Assembly (NCBI RefSeq): GCF_049331405.1 | Contig: NZ_CP186274.1 | Coordinates: 5,704,001-5,768,000, forward strand | From: PoT sp049331405 | Lineage (GTDB): Bacteria > Planctomycetota > Planctomycetia > Isosphaerales > Isosphaeraceae | DNA length: 64,000 nucleotides | Direction of reading: 5' to 3' | Part shown: in pieces, positions 34,306 through 43,230 of the stretch | How positions within the stretch are numbered: position 1 is the first letter of the stretch | Layout: each line of letters opens with the position of its first letter | Translations under genes and position numbers: made by a program | Notes under the pieces: model-generated | Databases searched by the model: none | What the model saw: only the letters and a program-made list of their open reading frames with translations | Told to the model about the DNA's origin: nothing

Positions 34306-35754
34306 ATGAACGAACGCGAATCCGGAGCCCACCTGCTCCACCGCCGCGCCTTCCTGGGTCGGACCTCGACCGGGATCGGCTCGGCCGCATTGGCGTCGCT
34401 CCTCGGCCCGAGCCTCATGGCGGAGGCGGTCGGGAGCCCCTCGACCGTCGACGGGGCCCTCGGACGGCTCCACATCCCGGCGAAGGCGAAGCGGGTCATC
34501 TTCCTGTACATGGCGGGGGGGCCCTCGCAGTTCGAGACGTTCGACCACAAGCCGAAGCTCGCCGCGCTCGACGGCCAGCCGATGCCCGACTCATTCACCA
34601 AGGGGCAGCCGATCGCGCAGCTCCAGGACCAAGCGCTCAAGGTCCTCCGCCCCCTCACCACCTTCCGCAAGTATGGCGAGTCGGGGCAGGAGATCAGCGA
34701 TTATCTGCCCCACATCGCCCGGCACGCCGACGACCTCTGCATCATCCGCTCGATGCACACGGACCAGATCAACCACGACCCGGCGCACACCGTCATGAAC
34801 ACGGGGACGGCCATCCAGGGCCGACCCAGCATGGGCTCGTGGCTGACCTACGGGCTCGGCAGCGAGTGCGCTAACCTGCCAGGCTTCGTGGTCATGACCT
34901 CCGACACGCCCGGCGGCCGGAGCCCGCAGCCGATCTCCACCCGACAGTGGCACAGCGGCTTCCTCCCCGGCCAGTACCAGGGGATCGAGTTCCGCGCGGG
35001 GGGCAGCCCCGTCTCGTACCTGAATCGACCCGCGGGCATCTCCGAGGGCCGCCAGCGCGACACCCTCGACGCCGTCGTCTCGCTCAATCGCGTGCGAGAC
35101 CGCGCCGTGCATCACCCCGAGATCGAGGCGAGGATCCAGCAGTATGAGATGGCCTTCCGGATGCAGGCGAGCGTCCCCGAGCTGATGGACATCTCCGGCG
35201 AGTCGGCCGAGACCCGCGCACTGTACGGGGTCGAGCGGGCCGACGGCTCCTTCGCGGCCAATTGCCTCTTGGCCCGCCGCCTGGCCGAGCGCGGGGTCCG
35301 CTTCATCCAGCTTTACCACCGCGACTGGGACCACCACGGCGACCTCCAGCATTACATGGATCTCTGCTGCGGCCAGACCGACCGAGCCACGTCGGCCCTC
35401 CTGACCGACCTCAAGCGGCGCGGGATGCTGGATGACACGCTCGTGGTCTGGAGCGGAGAGTTCGGGCGCACCCCGATGTTCCAGGGCAAGGGCAAGGACC
35501 CCGGCCGCGACCACCACATGCGAGCCTTCTCGATGTGGCTCGCAGGCGGCGGCATCAAGGGAGGCATCACCCACGGGGCCACCGACGAGCTCGGCTACCA
35601 CGCCGTCGAGTCTCCGGTCCACGTCCACGACCTCCACGCCACCCTCCTCCACCTCCTCGGCGTCGACCACAAGCGCCTGACCTACCGCTACCAGGGGCGC
35701 GACTTCCGCCTCACCGACGTGGAAGGGAATATCGTCAACGAGATTCTGGCGTGA
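34306..35754 (+). CDS. DUF1501 protein, partner of the first cytochrome
   Basis: A 482-residue DUF1501 protein with a Tat-like leader (LLHRRAFLGRTSTGIGSAAL). Hallmarks are RVIFLYMAGGPSQFETFDHK near residue 65, IIRSMHTDQINHDPAHTVMN near 150, VVWSGEFGRTPMFQGK near 382 and GRDHHMRAFSMWLAGGGIKG near 400. This is the longer, SGEFGRTP branch of DUF1501, which nearly always pairs with a DUF1549/DUF1553 cytochrome as here. It sits five bases after that gene, so the two are co-transcribed. The phosphatase/sulfatase-like fold suggests hydrolytic activity, but no substrate is known. Confidence 0.92.
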   Translation: MNERESGAHLLHRRAFLGRTSTGIGSAALASLLGPSLMAEAVGSPSTVDGALGRLHIPAKAKRVIFLYMAGGPSQFETFDHKPKLAALDGQPMPDSFTKGQPIAQLQDQALKVLRPLTTFRKYGESGQEISDYLPHIARHADDLCIIRSMHTDQINHDPAHTVMNTGTAIQGRPSMGSWLTYGLGSECANLPGFVVMTSDTPGGRSPQPISTRQWHSGFLPGQYQGIEFRAGGSPVSYLNRPAGISEGRQRDTLDAVVSLNRVRDRAVHHPEIEARIQQYEMAFRMQASVPELMDISGESAETRALYGVERADGSFAANCLLARRLAERGVRFIQLYHRDWDHHGDLQHYMDLCCGQTDRATSALLTDLKRRGMLDDTLVVWSGEFGRTPMFQGKGKDPGRDHHMRAFSMWLAGGGIKGGITHGATDELGYHAVESPVHVHDLHATLLHLLGVDHKRLTYRYQGRDFRLTDVEGNIVNEILA

Positions 35755-35891
35755 GCAATCTATCACTTTGTGAAATCTTCCCAGGCTCATCGAATGCTGA
35801 CGTGATGCAAGGTCTCTCGAATCAGCGGGCTTGAATTGCAACGCCCGCCCCATTTTCGAGGTTACTTTCCGGGGCGGACGTTGTATCTTTG

Positions 35892-36047
35892 TTGAATCGG
35901 AGGGACTCAAGGTGCGGCCGGAGGATCGGCAGAGCCGCCTGGAGCGACCTCCTCGATGTCGGCATCAAGCTCGACCCCACCGCCGGCCCGACCTTGCATC
36001 GCATCAAGGGATGGCATCCGCTCAACGAGGGGCAGCGCCACTCATGA
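35892..36047 (+). CDS. Possible short ORF overlapping the next start
   Basis: A 51-codon frame from a TTG start ends in TGA that overlaps the next ATG as ATGA (36044-36047). The product reads as plausible protein (AAWSDLLDVGIKLDPTAGPT LHRIKGWHPLNEGQ), and the frame is open back to 35835. No family is recognised. It could be a translationally coupled leader peptide or the tail of a degraded gene. Confidence 0.25.
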   Translation: MNRRDSRCGRRIGRAAWSDLLDVGIKLDPTAGPTLHRIKGWHPLNEGQRHS

Positions 36048-38827
36048 GAGACCTCACTCCAACCTGGAGCCTCACGCTCGTTCTCCTGGCCCTCTCCGGG
36101 CAGAGTAGCGAGGCCGCCAAGCCCGTCGACTACCTGCGTCAGGTCAAGCCGGTCCTGAAGGAGCGCTGCCTGGCCTGCCACGGGGCCCTCAAGCAGAAGG
36201 CGGGCCTGCGGCTCGATACGGGCGAGGCGATCCGGCGCGGGGGGGACGGCGGGCCTGCCGCGGAGCCGGGGAATGTCGACGAGAGCCTCCTCATCGAGCG
36301 CATCGTCGAGAAGACCCCGGCACAGCGGATGCCCCCCGAAGGAGCCCCTCTCTCGGCCGAGCAGGTCGCGACGCTGCGGGCCTGGGTCGAGCAAGGGGCC
36401 AGATCCCCCGAAGGGGAGACCCCCGAGGCCGACCCCAAGCAGCATTGGTCCTTCCAGAAGCCGGAGCGTCCGGCCGTCCCCGAAGCCAGCAACTCGCGGC
36501 CCGATTGGGCCCGGAACCCGATCGACGAGTTCATCGCCAGGGAGCAGGCCAGGCGAGGGGTCACCCCCCTGCCCGCCGCGAGCCCACAGGTCCTGCTGCG
36601 GAGGGTCTATCTCGACCTGACCGGGCTGCCCCCGACTCGCGACGAGTTGCGACAGTTCCTCGCGGATCCGTCGGAGGCGGCCTATGCGAAGGTCGTTGAC
36701 CGCCTGCTCGACAGCCCCGCGCACGGCGAGCGCTGGGCCCGGCACTGGATGGACGTCTGGAGGTATAGCGACTGGTACGGCCGCCGCTCGGTCCCCGACG
36801 TCACCAACAGCTACGCCCAGATCTGGCGATGGCGCGACTGGATCGTGAGGTCGCTCAACGAGGACAAGGGGTACGACCGCATGGTCCAGGAGATGCTCGC
36901 GGCCGACGAGCTCGCCCCGGCGGATGTGGATGGGTTCGCCGCCACCGGGTTCCTGGTCCGCAACTTCTATCGCTGGAACTATAACTCGTGGATGAAGGAC
37001 AACGTCGAACACACCGCCAAGGCCTTCCTCGGGCTCACGGTCAATTGCGCCCATTGCCACGACCATAAATATGACCCAATCACGCAGGAGGATTACTTCC
37101 GCCTCCGCGCCTGCTTCGAGCCCCTGGAACTCCGCCACGAGCGCGTCGCCGGGGAGCCCGACCCCGGCATCTTCCCCAAATATGATTATGGCAAGAATTA
37201 TCCACCCATCACCTCGGGGATGGTGCGGATCTTCGACGAGAAGCTCGACGCCCAGACGTTCCTCTACACGAGGGGCGAGTCGCGCAACGTCGTCCCCGGC
37301 CGCCCGCCGATCCCCGCCGGCGCCCCGGCCTTCCTCGACCGAAATGCCACGATGCGGGTCGAGCCGATCAATCTCCCGGCCGAGATCTATTACCCCGGCC
37401 TGCAACCCGTCCGGCAACGAGAGGCCCTCGACCATGAGACCGCGGCCGTGGCGACGACGGGGACGGCCCTGAAGGGCTCGGCAAAAGCGCTGGCCGTCGC
37501 GTCGAAGGCGTGGCTCTCCCGGCTCCCCAAGGCTCAAGGAGACGCCGACTGGCGGACCGCCTGGATCACGTTCCGGGCCGACCTCGCCCAGGCCATGAAC
37601 GCAAGGTCCCAGCGCGCGGCCATCGCCGCCAGGATCGACGCCGACAACGTGCGCTATGGACGTATCCCGGGTGATGCCGCGGGGCTCGCGAAGGCGGCGT
37701 CGAAGGCCGAGCGGCTGGCGGCGATCATCAAAGCCACGGCCGACCTCGCCGTCGCCGGGAAGGCTCGCGAGGTGGTGAGCCGGAAGGCGAAGGCCGACCC
37801 GAAGGCCGCACCCGAGGTCGCCGCGGCGGAGGCCTCGCGGGCGAAGGCGAAGAAGGACCTGGAGGCGGCCAGCGCGGCCCTGCCAAAGGAAACGGACGCG
37901 TACACGTCGTTCGGCCCGGCCTTCCCCTCGCAGAGCACGGGGAGGCGCCTGGCCCTGGCCCGCTGGATCACCGACCGGGAGAACCCGCTCGCGGCGAGGG
38001 TCGCAGCCAACCACATCTGGCGCTGGCATTTCGGGACGCCGCTCGTCGCCACGACCCAGGATTTCGGCCGCAACGGCAAGGCCCCCACGCATCCCGAATT
38101 GCTCGACTGGCTCGCCGTCGAGCTGATGGCCCCGACGACCTCGAACGCCCCGGCCTGGTCGATGAAGGCCCTGCACCGCCTGATCGTCATGAGCTCGGCA
38201 TACCGGCTCGCCTCCGCCTCGGGACCTGCGCCACGCGAGAACCTCGCCGCCGACCCCGAGAACCAGGCGTACTGGAAATTCCCCGCCGCCCGGATGGAGG
38301 CCGAGGTCGTCCGCGACAGCATGCTCCAGGCGGCCGGCGAGCTCGACCCGACGGTCGGAGGCCCGGATATCGACTTCGCCCAGGGGCTGGCCTCGCGGCG
38401 GCGGAGCCTCTACTTCACCCACCACGGCGAGGCGAGGATGCCCTTCCTCGAGCTCTTCGACGCCGCCGACGCCGGCGAGTGCTATCGGAGGACCACGACC
38501 GTCGTCCCCCAGCAGGCCCTCGCCCTGACGAACAACGAGTGGCTCCTGGGCCTGAGCCAGAAGCTCTCGGCGCGACTCTGGGACGAGGCGAAAAGCCCCG
38601 AGCCCTCCGACCGCACCCGCGAGTTCATCGCCCACGCCTTCGAGCAGGTGCTCGCCCGGGGGCCGTCGAGCCTCGAGAGCGACCTCTCTTCGGGCTTCCT
38701 CAGGCGCCAGGTCGCGCTCCTCGAGCAGAGCGGGCCGGCGGCCGAGAAGGCCCAGGCCCCGGCGAAGGCCAGGCGCGACTTCATCCACGCCCTCTTCAGC
38801 CACAATGATTTCGTGACGATCCGCTGA
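36044..38827 (+). CDS. PSCyt1/DUF1549/DUF1553 c-type cytochrome protein, second cassette
   Basis: A 927-residue paralogue of the cassette cytochrome. A signal peptide (WSLTLVLLALSGQSSEA) precedes PSCyt1 VKPVLKERCLACHGALKQKA with haem site C42xxCH46. DUF1549 follows (NPIDEFIAREQARRG, VYLDLTGLPPTRDELRQFL), with the His/Cys-rich segment NCAHCHDHKYDPITQ that is conserved in the family. A coiled, Lys/Ala-rich stretch (AAEASRAKAKKDLEAASAAL) connects to DUF1553 (RLALARWITDRENPLAARVA). The ATG at 36044 is chosen because it opens the signal peptide. It is longer than the 31.9-kb copy and diverged from it, so this is an old duplication. Confidence 0.92.
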   Translation: MRDLTPTWSLTLVLLALSGQSSEAAKPVDYLRQVKPVLKERCLACHGALKQKAGLRLDTGEAIRRGGDGGPAAEPGNVDESLLIERIVEKTPAQRMPPEGAPLSAEQVATLRAWVEQGARSPEGETPEADPKQHWSFQKPERPAVPEASNSRPDWARNPIDEFIAREQARRGVTPLPAASPQVLLRRVYLDLTGLPPTRDELRQFLADPSEAAYAKVVDRLLDSPAHGERWARHWMDVWRYSDWYGRRSVPDVTNSYAQIWRWRDWIVRSLNEDKGYDRMVQEMLAADELAPADVDGFAATGFLVRNFYRWNYNSWMKDNVEHTAKAFLGLTVNCAHCHDHKYDPITQEDYFRLRACFEPLELRHERVAGEPDPGIFPKYDYGKNYPPITSGMVRIFDEKLDAQTFLYTRGESRNVVPGRPPIPAGAPAFLDRNATMRVEPINLPAEIYYPGLQPVRQREALDHETAAVATTGTALKGSAKALAVASKAWLSRLPKAQGDADWRTAWITFRADLAQAMNARSQRAAIAARIDADNVRYGRIPGDAAGLAKAASKAERLAAIIKATADLAVAGKAREVVSRKAKADPKAAPEVAAAEASRAKAKKDLEAASAALPKETDAYTSFGPAFPSQSTGRRLALARWITDRENPLAARVAANHIWRWHFGTPLVATTQDFGRNGKAPTHPELLDWLAVELMAPTTSNAPAWSMKALHRLIVMSSAYRLASASGPAPRENLAADPENQAYWKFPAARMEAEVVRDSMLQAAGELDPTVGGPDIDFAQGLASRRRSLYFTHHGEARMPFLELFDAADAGECYRRTTTVVPQQALALTNNEWLLGLSQKLSARLWDEAKSPEPSDRTREFIAHAFEQVLARGPSSLESDLSSGFLRRQVALLEQSGPAAEKAQAPAKARRDFIHALFSHNDFVTIR

Positions 38828-38879
38828 GGCGTTCCCGGCCCCCTTCGACCCCGAGCCGAGCGACGGAGCATCGACCGAC

Positions 38880-40397
38880 ATGGCCAGACGAAACCCCGCA
38901 GCGCGTCGCGAGAGCTTCGGCCCCCCCTGCGGTCGGATCCACCGCCGGACCTTCCTCTCCGACGTCGGCTTCGGCCTCACGGGCCTGGCGCTCGGCTCGA
39001 TGCTCGGGCGCGACGGGATCGTCCGGGCCGATGCGACCCAGGACGCCCCGATCGCCGGGCCGACGGGCATGCCGCACTTCGACCCCAAGACGAAGAGCGT
39101 GATCTGGATCTTCCTCTCCGGCGGCGTGAGCCACATGGAGACCTGGGATCCCAAGCCGGCCCTGAACCGGCTCGCCGGCAAGACCTACGCGACGACCGGC
39201 CTGGCCAACCCGCTCGACGCCCCCGAGTTCCGCGAGCGGTCGAGGGCTGTGGTCGGCGGCGAGCGTCGGCACGCCGAGATCTTCCCGCTCCAGGTCGGGT
39301 TCAAGAAGCACGGGCAGTCCGGGATCGAGATCAGCGACTGGTGGCCGCACCTGGCGGGCTGCGTCGACGACATCTCCTTCGTCCGCTCCATGTACACGAC
39401 CGACAACGACCACGCAGCCGAATTCCAGATGCACCACGGCCGGCACAAGCTCGACGAGAAGCAGCCGGTCATCGGCTCCTGGATCAACTACGGGCTCGGG
39501 ACCCTGAACGAGAACCTCCCCCAGTTCGTCTTCCTCGGCCAGTACAAGGACAACCGGGTCAAGGAGAACTTCTCGGCCGACTACCTCGGCCCCCGCTTCG
39601 GCGGCGTCGAGCTGGCCCTCGACCCCAAGAACCCCCTCCCCTTCGGCACGAGGCCCCGCGACCTCATCGCCGAAGAACAGCGCAACGAGTTCGAGTTCGT
39701 CGGGGAGCTGAACCGGCTCGCCGCCGTCGAGTACCCCGACGACGAGACCCTCCGAGCCCGGATCAAGTCGTACGAGCTCGCCTTCCGCATGCAAGGCTCC
39801 GTCCCCGAGGTCCTGAACCTCGACGAGGAGCCGGCCTCGACTCAGCAACTTTACGGGATCGACCAGGAGACGACCGCCGTCTACGGCCGCCGCCTGCTCG
39901 CCGCCAGGCGCCTGGTCGAGCGCGGGGTCCGGTTCGTGCTTGTCTACCTCAGCGACTACGGCGAGTGGGACTCGCACCAGCAGCTCCGCGACCTGCACGC
40001 GAAGTCGTGCGGCCGGGTCGACCGCCCGATCGCCGGTTTGCTCAAGGACCTGAAGCGGCGGGGCCTCACCGACGAGACGACGGTCGTCTGCTGCACCGAG
40101 TTCGGCCGCACCCCCGGGCTGGAAATCCCGCTCGGCACGAAGGCCGGGGCGATGGGTCGCGACCACCACCCGCACGGCTTCACCGTCTGGTTCGCCGGCG
40201 CAGGGATCAAGCCGGGGCACGTCCACGGGGCCACCGACGAGCTCGGCTTCCACGCCGTCGAGAACCCGCACTACGTCACCGACATCCACGCGACGCTGCT
40301 CCACCTCATGGGTCTCGACCCCCACCGCCTCGACATCCCCGGGCGGAAGCGGCTCGAGATCGACTACGGCCAGCCGATCCACGGGATCCTGGCCTGA
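38880..40397 (+). CDS. DUF1501 protein, partner of the second cytochrome
   Basis: A 505-residue DUF1501 protein. The leader is Tat-like (RIHRRTFLSDVGFGLTGLAL). Family motifs are SVIWIFLSGGVSHMETWDPK, SFVRSMYTTDNDHAAEFQMH and VVCCTEFGRTPGLEIP, with GRDHHPHGFTVWFAGAGIKP closing the fold. It lies 52 bp after the second cytochrome gene and repeats the cytochrome-then-DUF1501 order of the preceding cassette. Like the other copies its enzymatic role is unproven. Confidence 0.92.
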   Translation: MARRNPAARRESFGPPCGRIHRRTFLSDVGFGLTGLALGSMLGRDGIVRADATQDAPIAGPTGMPHFDPKTKSVIWIFLSGGVSHMETWDPKPALNRLAGKTYATTGLANPLDAPEFRERSRAVVGGERRHAEIFPLQVGFKKHGQSGIEISDWWPHLAGCVDDISFVRSMYTTDNDHAAEFQMHHGRHKLDEKQPVIGSWINYGLGTLNENLPQFVFLGQYKDNRVKENFSADYLGPRFGGVELALDPKNPLPFGTRPRDLIAEEQRNEFEFVGELNRLAAVEYPDDETLRARIKSYELAFRMQGSVPEVLNLDEEPASTQQLYGIDQETTAVYGRRLLAARRLVERGVRFVLVYLSDYGEWDSHQQLRDLHAKSCGRVDRPIAGLLKDLKRRGLTDETTVVCCTEFGRTPGLEIPLGTKAGAMGRDHHPHGFTVWFAGAGIKPGHVHGATDELGFHAVENPHYVTDIHATLLHLMGLDPHRLDIPGRKRLEIDYGQPIHGILA

Positions 40398-40591
40398 TAA
40401 GGGCATCAGGCCCCCTTGCGCAGTCGCATCCAGAAGAATCGACGCGAAAATCGGTGAGATCCCGGCGCGATCATGCCGATTCTCAAGAAAGAAGCGGCGG
40501 GCGAGATCGCCGGCCCAGACCCGATTTTGGCGGTCCGTCACTCCCGATGGATGCTCGACGGAGAGCCATCCGAGATCCGGAGCGTAGTCCC

Positions 40592-41206
40592 ATGGGGCAG
40601 CAAGACCCTCGCGTCGACGCCTACATCGAGAAGTCGCCCGAGTTCGCCAGGCCGATCCTGACCTATCTCCGCGAGGTCATCCACACCGCCTGCCCCGAGG
40701 TGGAGGAGACCATGAAGTGGAGCCGGCCCCATTTCCAGTATCGGGGCATGCTCTGCGGGATCTCCTCGTTCAAGCACCACTGCGCATTCGGCTTCTGGAA
40801 AGGCTCCCTCGTCGTCGAGTCGGCCGCCACCGCGGACGAGGATGACAAGAGCATGGGCCAGTTCGGCAAGCTCGCGCAGCTCTCCGACCTCCCCTCGAAG
40901 AAGGTCCTGACCGGCTACATCAAGAAGGCGATGAAGCTCAATGATGACGGGGTCAAATCCCCGGCTCGATCCGCCCCCAAGGTGCCCAAACCAGAGGTGG
41001 CTATCCCCGAGGCTCTGACGCTCGCCCTCGCGAAGAACGAGGCGGCGCAGGCCTATTTCGCGAAGCTCAGCCCGAGCCACAGGCGCGAATACATCGACTG
41101 GATCAACGAGGCCAAGACCGAAGGGACCCGCTCGAAACGCCTGAATACGACGCTCGAGTGGCTGGCCGAGGGGAAGTCGAGGAACTGGAAATACTCGAAC
41201 TGCTGA
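40592..41206 (+). CDS. YdeI/DUF1801 family protein
   Basis: A 204-residue protein. The N-terminal DUF1801 domain is clear (PRVDAYIEKSPEFARPILTY LREVIHTACPEVEETMKWSR), ending in the typical ISSFKHHCAFGFWKGSLV. The C-terminal bacteriocin-protection YdeI/OmpD-associated segment carries LTLALAKNEAAQAYFAKLSP and SHRREYIDWINEAKTEGTRS KRLNTTLEWLAEGK. In enterobacteria YdeI is linked to stress and peptide resistance; here only the family is certain. The start at 40592 (MGQQDPRV) fits the family, while 40550 is possible. It is not obviously part of an operon. Confidence 0.87.
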   Translation: MGQQDPRVDAYIEKSPEFARPILTYLREVIHTACPEVEETMKWSRPHFQYRGMLCGISSFKHHCAFGFWKGSLVVESAATADEDDKSMGQFGKLAQLSDLPSKKVLTGYIKKAMKLNDDGVKSPARSAPKVPKPEVAIPEALTLALAKNEAAQAYFAKLSPSHRREYIDWINEAKTEGTRSKRLNTTLEWLAEGKSRNWKYSNC

Positions 41207-41362
41207 GAGATGAGACAGGGATGGGAGAGGCAGCGGCTTCGGCTCGATCCTGTCGTCGGATCAGGCCGAGGGGACCTCGGGCGATCGGAACACCGTCTTC
41301 GACCACCCGCCTTCGATTCCGTCAGCCATCCGCGATGACGCGAGCTCACGCCCCGGCCTCGA

Positions 41363-41671
41363 TCAATGTTCGAGGTTGCTGTAGAGGGGCTTGTTGAGGC
41401 TCACGAGCGACCCGTGCAAGGCCGGCGTGGTGCGCGGGGCCGACGGGGCCAACTGCGTGCGGGCGACCTCGAGGTCGGCGACGAGCCGGCGGCGCTGACG
41501 GGTGGCGTAGAACGAGCCGACGATCAGGAAGGTTTCGACCAGGCCGACCGCGGGCAGGACCTTCATCAAGGCTGTCGCGGTGCCCAGGGACGGGGTGGCC
41601 AGCGCACTCGCCAAGAGCGGGAATGCGAAGATCAGCCCCAGGAAAACCCGTGCGACCCATCGATTCTGCAT
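41363..41671 (-). CDS. Small hypothetical membrane protein (102 aa)
   Basis: A 102-residue protein with two likely membrane helices (WVARVFLGLIFAFPLLASAL and VLPAVGLVETFLIVGSFYAT) connected by a short loop. A charged cytoplasmic tail follows (RQRRRLVADLEVARTQLAP). The C-terminus is Ser/Pro-rich. No family is recognised. AGTAGG upstream of the ATG is a reasonable ribosome-binding site, and the composition differs sharply from the antisense frame. It stands alone. Confidence 0.65.
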   Translation of the reverse strand: MQNRWVARVFLGLIFAFPLLASALATPSLGTATALMKVLPAVGLVETFLIVGSFYATRQRRRLVADLEVARTQLAPSAPRTTPALHGSLVSLNKPLYSNLEH

Positions 41672-42174
41672 GGTGGTGCCTACTCTTTTTCGCTGGATGG
41701 ACCTCCTGTCCTAACACTATAGAGCAACTCGGCGATTTGGCTCTGAGGAACAAGCCTACGTCACATAGGTAGACAAAGGAAGAAAAAAAGGAAAATCCGA
41801 CAAATTTTATTTAAAAAGAATCAAGGCGCACAGTTAGGCTAACTTGCCATGAAGTTAGGATGCGTTCCCTTCCTCGATCGTCCCCGGCCGCTCGGGCGGG
41901 TCGAGTCTTATAAGAGCCATTCGACGCCTATCCGCCCCATCCACCTCCGAGCTCGTCATCGACAAACGCTTTCATGGGCCGGCCTGGATTGATCCCCGGC
42001 CTCGGGCCAGAGGGCCGGCCTGGTCAACGTAAGTCATCGTGAAATCCGGCGGATCGGACGGCCGACCTCCTTTGGAAATCCCGGAATTATGCACTATCAT
42101 GTGGTCCCCCCCACCTCGGACGTTGGGACGTTCGATATGCGGCGACGCATGCACTCTTTGTTGGAGACGTGTGG
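41672..42174. other. AT-rich intergenic region between divergent genes
   Basis: 503 bp. An unusually AT-rich, purine-rich patch (about 41770-41820, with runs of A and ATTTTATTTAAAAA) is conspicuous in this high-GC sequence. GGGCCGGCCTGG occurs twice about 40 bp apart (near 41974 and 42013). No gene is supported. It must hold the promoters of the small membrane gene and the cytochrome gene. Confidence 0.45.
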
Positions 42175-42582
42175 ATGTTGACGAAGAAGATGGCGCTGTT
42201 GGCAGGACCGGTCCTCCTCCTCTCAGCGGCGTTCGCGTCCGGCGCCGGCGATGAGCCCGCGTCGATCAAGGACGTGATGAAGCTCGTCAAAGGGCCCAAG
42301 GCGCCGATCGCGCAGGTGAAGACCAAGCTGGCCGAGGCTTCGCCCGACTGGGCGGGACTCGAGAAGCTCTCCAAGGAATTCGTGGACCTCACGGCCGACC
42401 TCGGCAAGAACGAGCCCCCCAAGGGGAGCGCCGAGTCCTGGAAGAAGCTGACCGACGCTTACTACGGCTACGCCAAGGACCTCGACAAGGCGGCCAAGGC
42501 GAAGGACAAGGCGGCGGCCGAGGCGGCCCACAAGAAGCTCTCCACCTCTTGCAAGTCCTGCCACTCCGTCCACAAGGGTTGA
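42175..42582 (+). CDS. Small exported cytochrome c (c'-like, C-terminal haem)
   Basis: A 135-residue protein with signal peptide (KKMALLAGPVLLLSAAFASG) and one haem-binding site, SCKSCHSVHKG, at the extreme C-terminus. Its position after a four-helix-like body (VMKLVKGPKAPIAQVKTKLA, WKKLTDAYYGYAKDLDKAAK) is the layout of cytochrome c' and c556-type proteins. These bind gas ligands or act as electron carriers; which applies is unclear. The ATG at 42175 is preferred to a GTG six bases upstream, and GGAG lies within the spacer. Confidence 0.82.
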   Translation: MLTKKMALLAGPVLLLSAAFASGAGDEPASIKDVMKLVKGPKAPIAQVKTKLAEASPDWAGLEKLSKEFVDLTADLGKNEPPKGSAESWKKLTDAYYGYAKDLDKAAKAKDKAAAEAAHKKLSTSCKSCHSVHKG

Positions 42583-42696
42583 TCCCTCCCTCCCGCTGAC
42601 GATAGCGTGTGAAGTCGATCCGAAGCCGGCGAAGCACCCCGGGCTCATCGCCAAGGAGCCGCTTCGCCGGCCCGCTCGTTCACGGAGGCTCCGCCG

Positions 42697-43230
42697 ATGG
42701 CACGCATCAGGCCTTTGGAGAAGGACGACGGACCCGAGCCTCGCGCCGAGATCGAGGCGCTCGAGGCCAGCTACGGCCGGGCGACGAACATGAAGCGGAC
42801 CCTCGCGAGGTCCCCCGTCGCCTTGCGGGCCCTGATGCAGTGGTATGACCTGAAGGCCGAGGCCCAGCGCTTCCTGGGCGAGCGCCCCACGCTCGTCTTC
42901 GTCCACGCCATCTCGGCCGAGACCGACTGCCTGATCTGCTCGACCTTCTTTCGACGGATCCTAATCGACGCCGGGGAGGATCCGGATTCCCTCGCCCTCG
43001 ACCCTCGCGAGGAGATCCTCGTCGCCTTCGGTCGGCAGCTCGTGAAGGCCCCGAACGAGGTCTCCGACGCCCTCTACGAGTCGCTCGCGAGCTTCCTCGA
43101 CCCCGAGCAGATCGTCACGCTCACGACCTTCGGCGCCCTGATGATCGCGACGAACGTCTTCAACAACGCCCTCCGCGTCGACCTCGACGACTACCTCTTC
43201 ACCTACCGCAAGGGGGCCGAGCATGCCTGA
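42697..43230 (+). CDS. Carboxymuconolactone decarboxylase/AhpD-like protein
   Basis: A 177-residue, all-helical AhpD-like protein. It contains the redox pair CxxC in AETDCLICSTFFRRIL, where the expected proton-relay His is replaced by Thr/Phe. Flanking helices read KRTLARSPVALRALMQWYDL and FGALMIATNVFNNALRVDLD. Many relatives are labelled peroxidase-related and use the CxxC pair to reduce peroxides. The last eight bases overlap the start of the SDR gene, so both are translated from one mRNA and probably share a pathway. Confidence 0.82.
   Translation: MARIRPLEKDDGPEPRAEIEALEASYGRATNMKRTLARSPVALRALMQWYDLKAEAQRFLGERPTLVFVHAISAETDCLICSTFFRRILIDAGEDPDSLALDPREEILVAFGRQLVKAPNEVSDALYESLASFLDPEQIVTLTTFGALMIATNVFNNALRVDLDDYLFTYRKGAEHA

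Noticed and set aside
35822..39181. Very long minus-strand open frame (over 1100 codons) opposite the cytochrome gene
   Set aside because: Antisense of a clear coding gene in high-GC DNA; the product is Arg/Gly/Pro-rich without domains.
38796..40541. Long minus-strand frame opposite the DUF1501 gene
   Set aside because: Same shadow effect; the real gene is on the plus strand with full family motifs.
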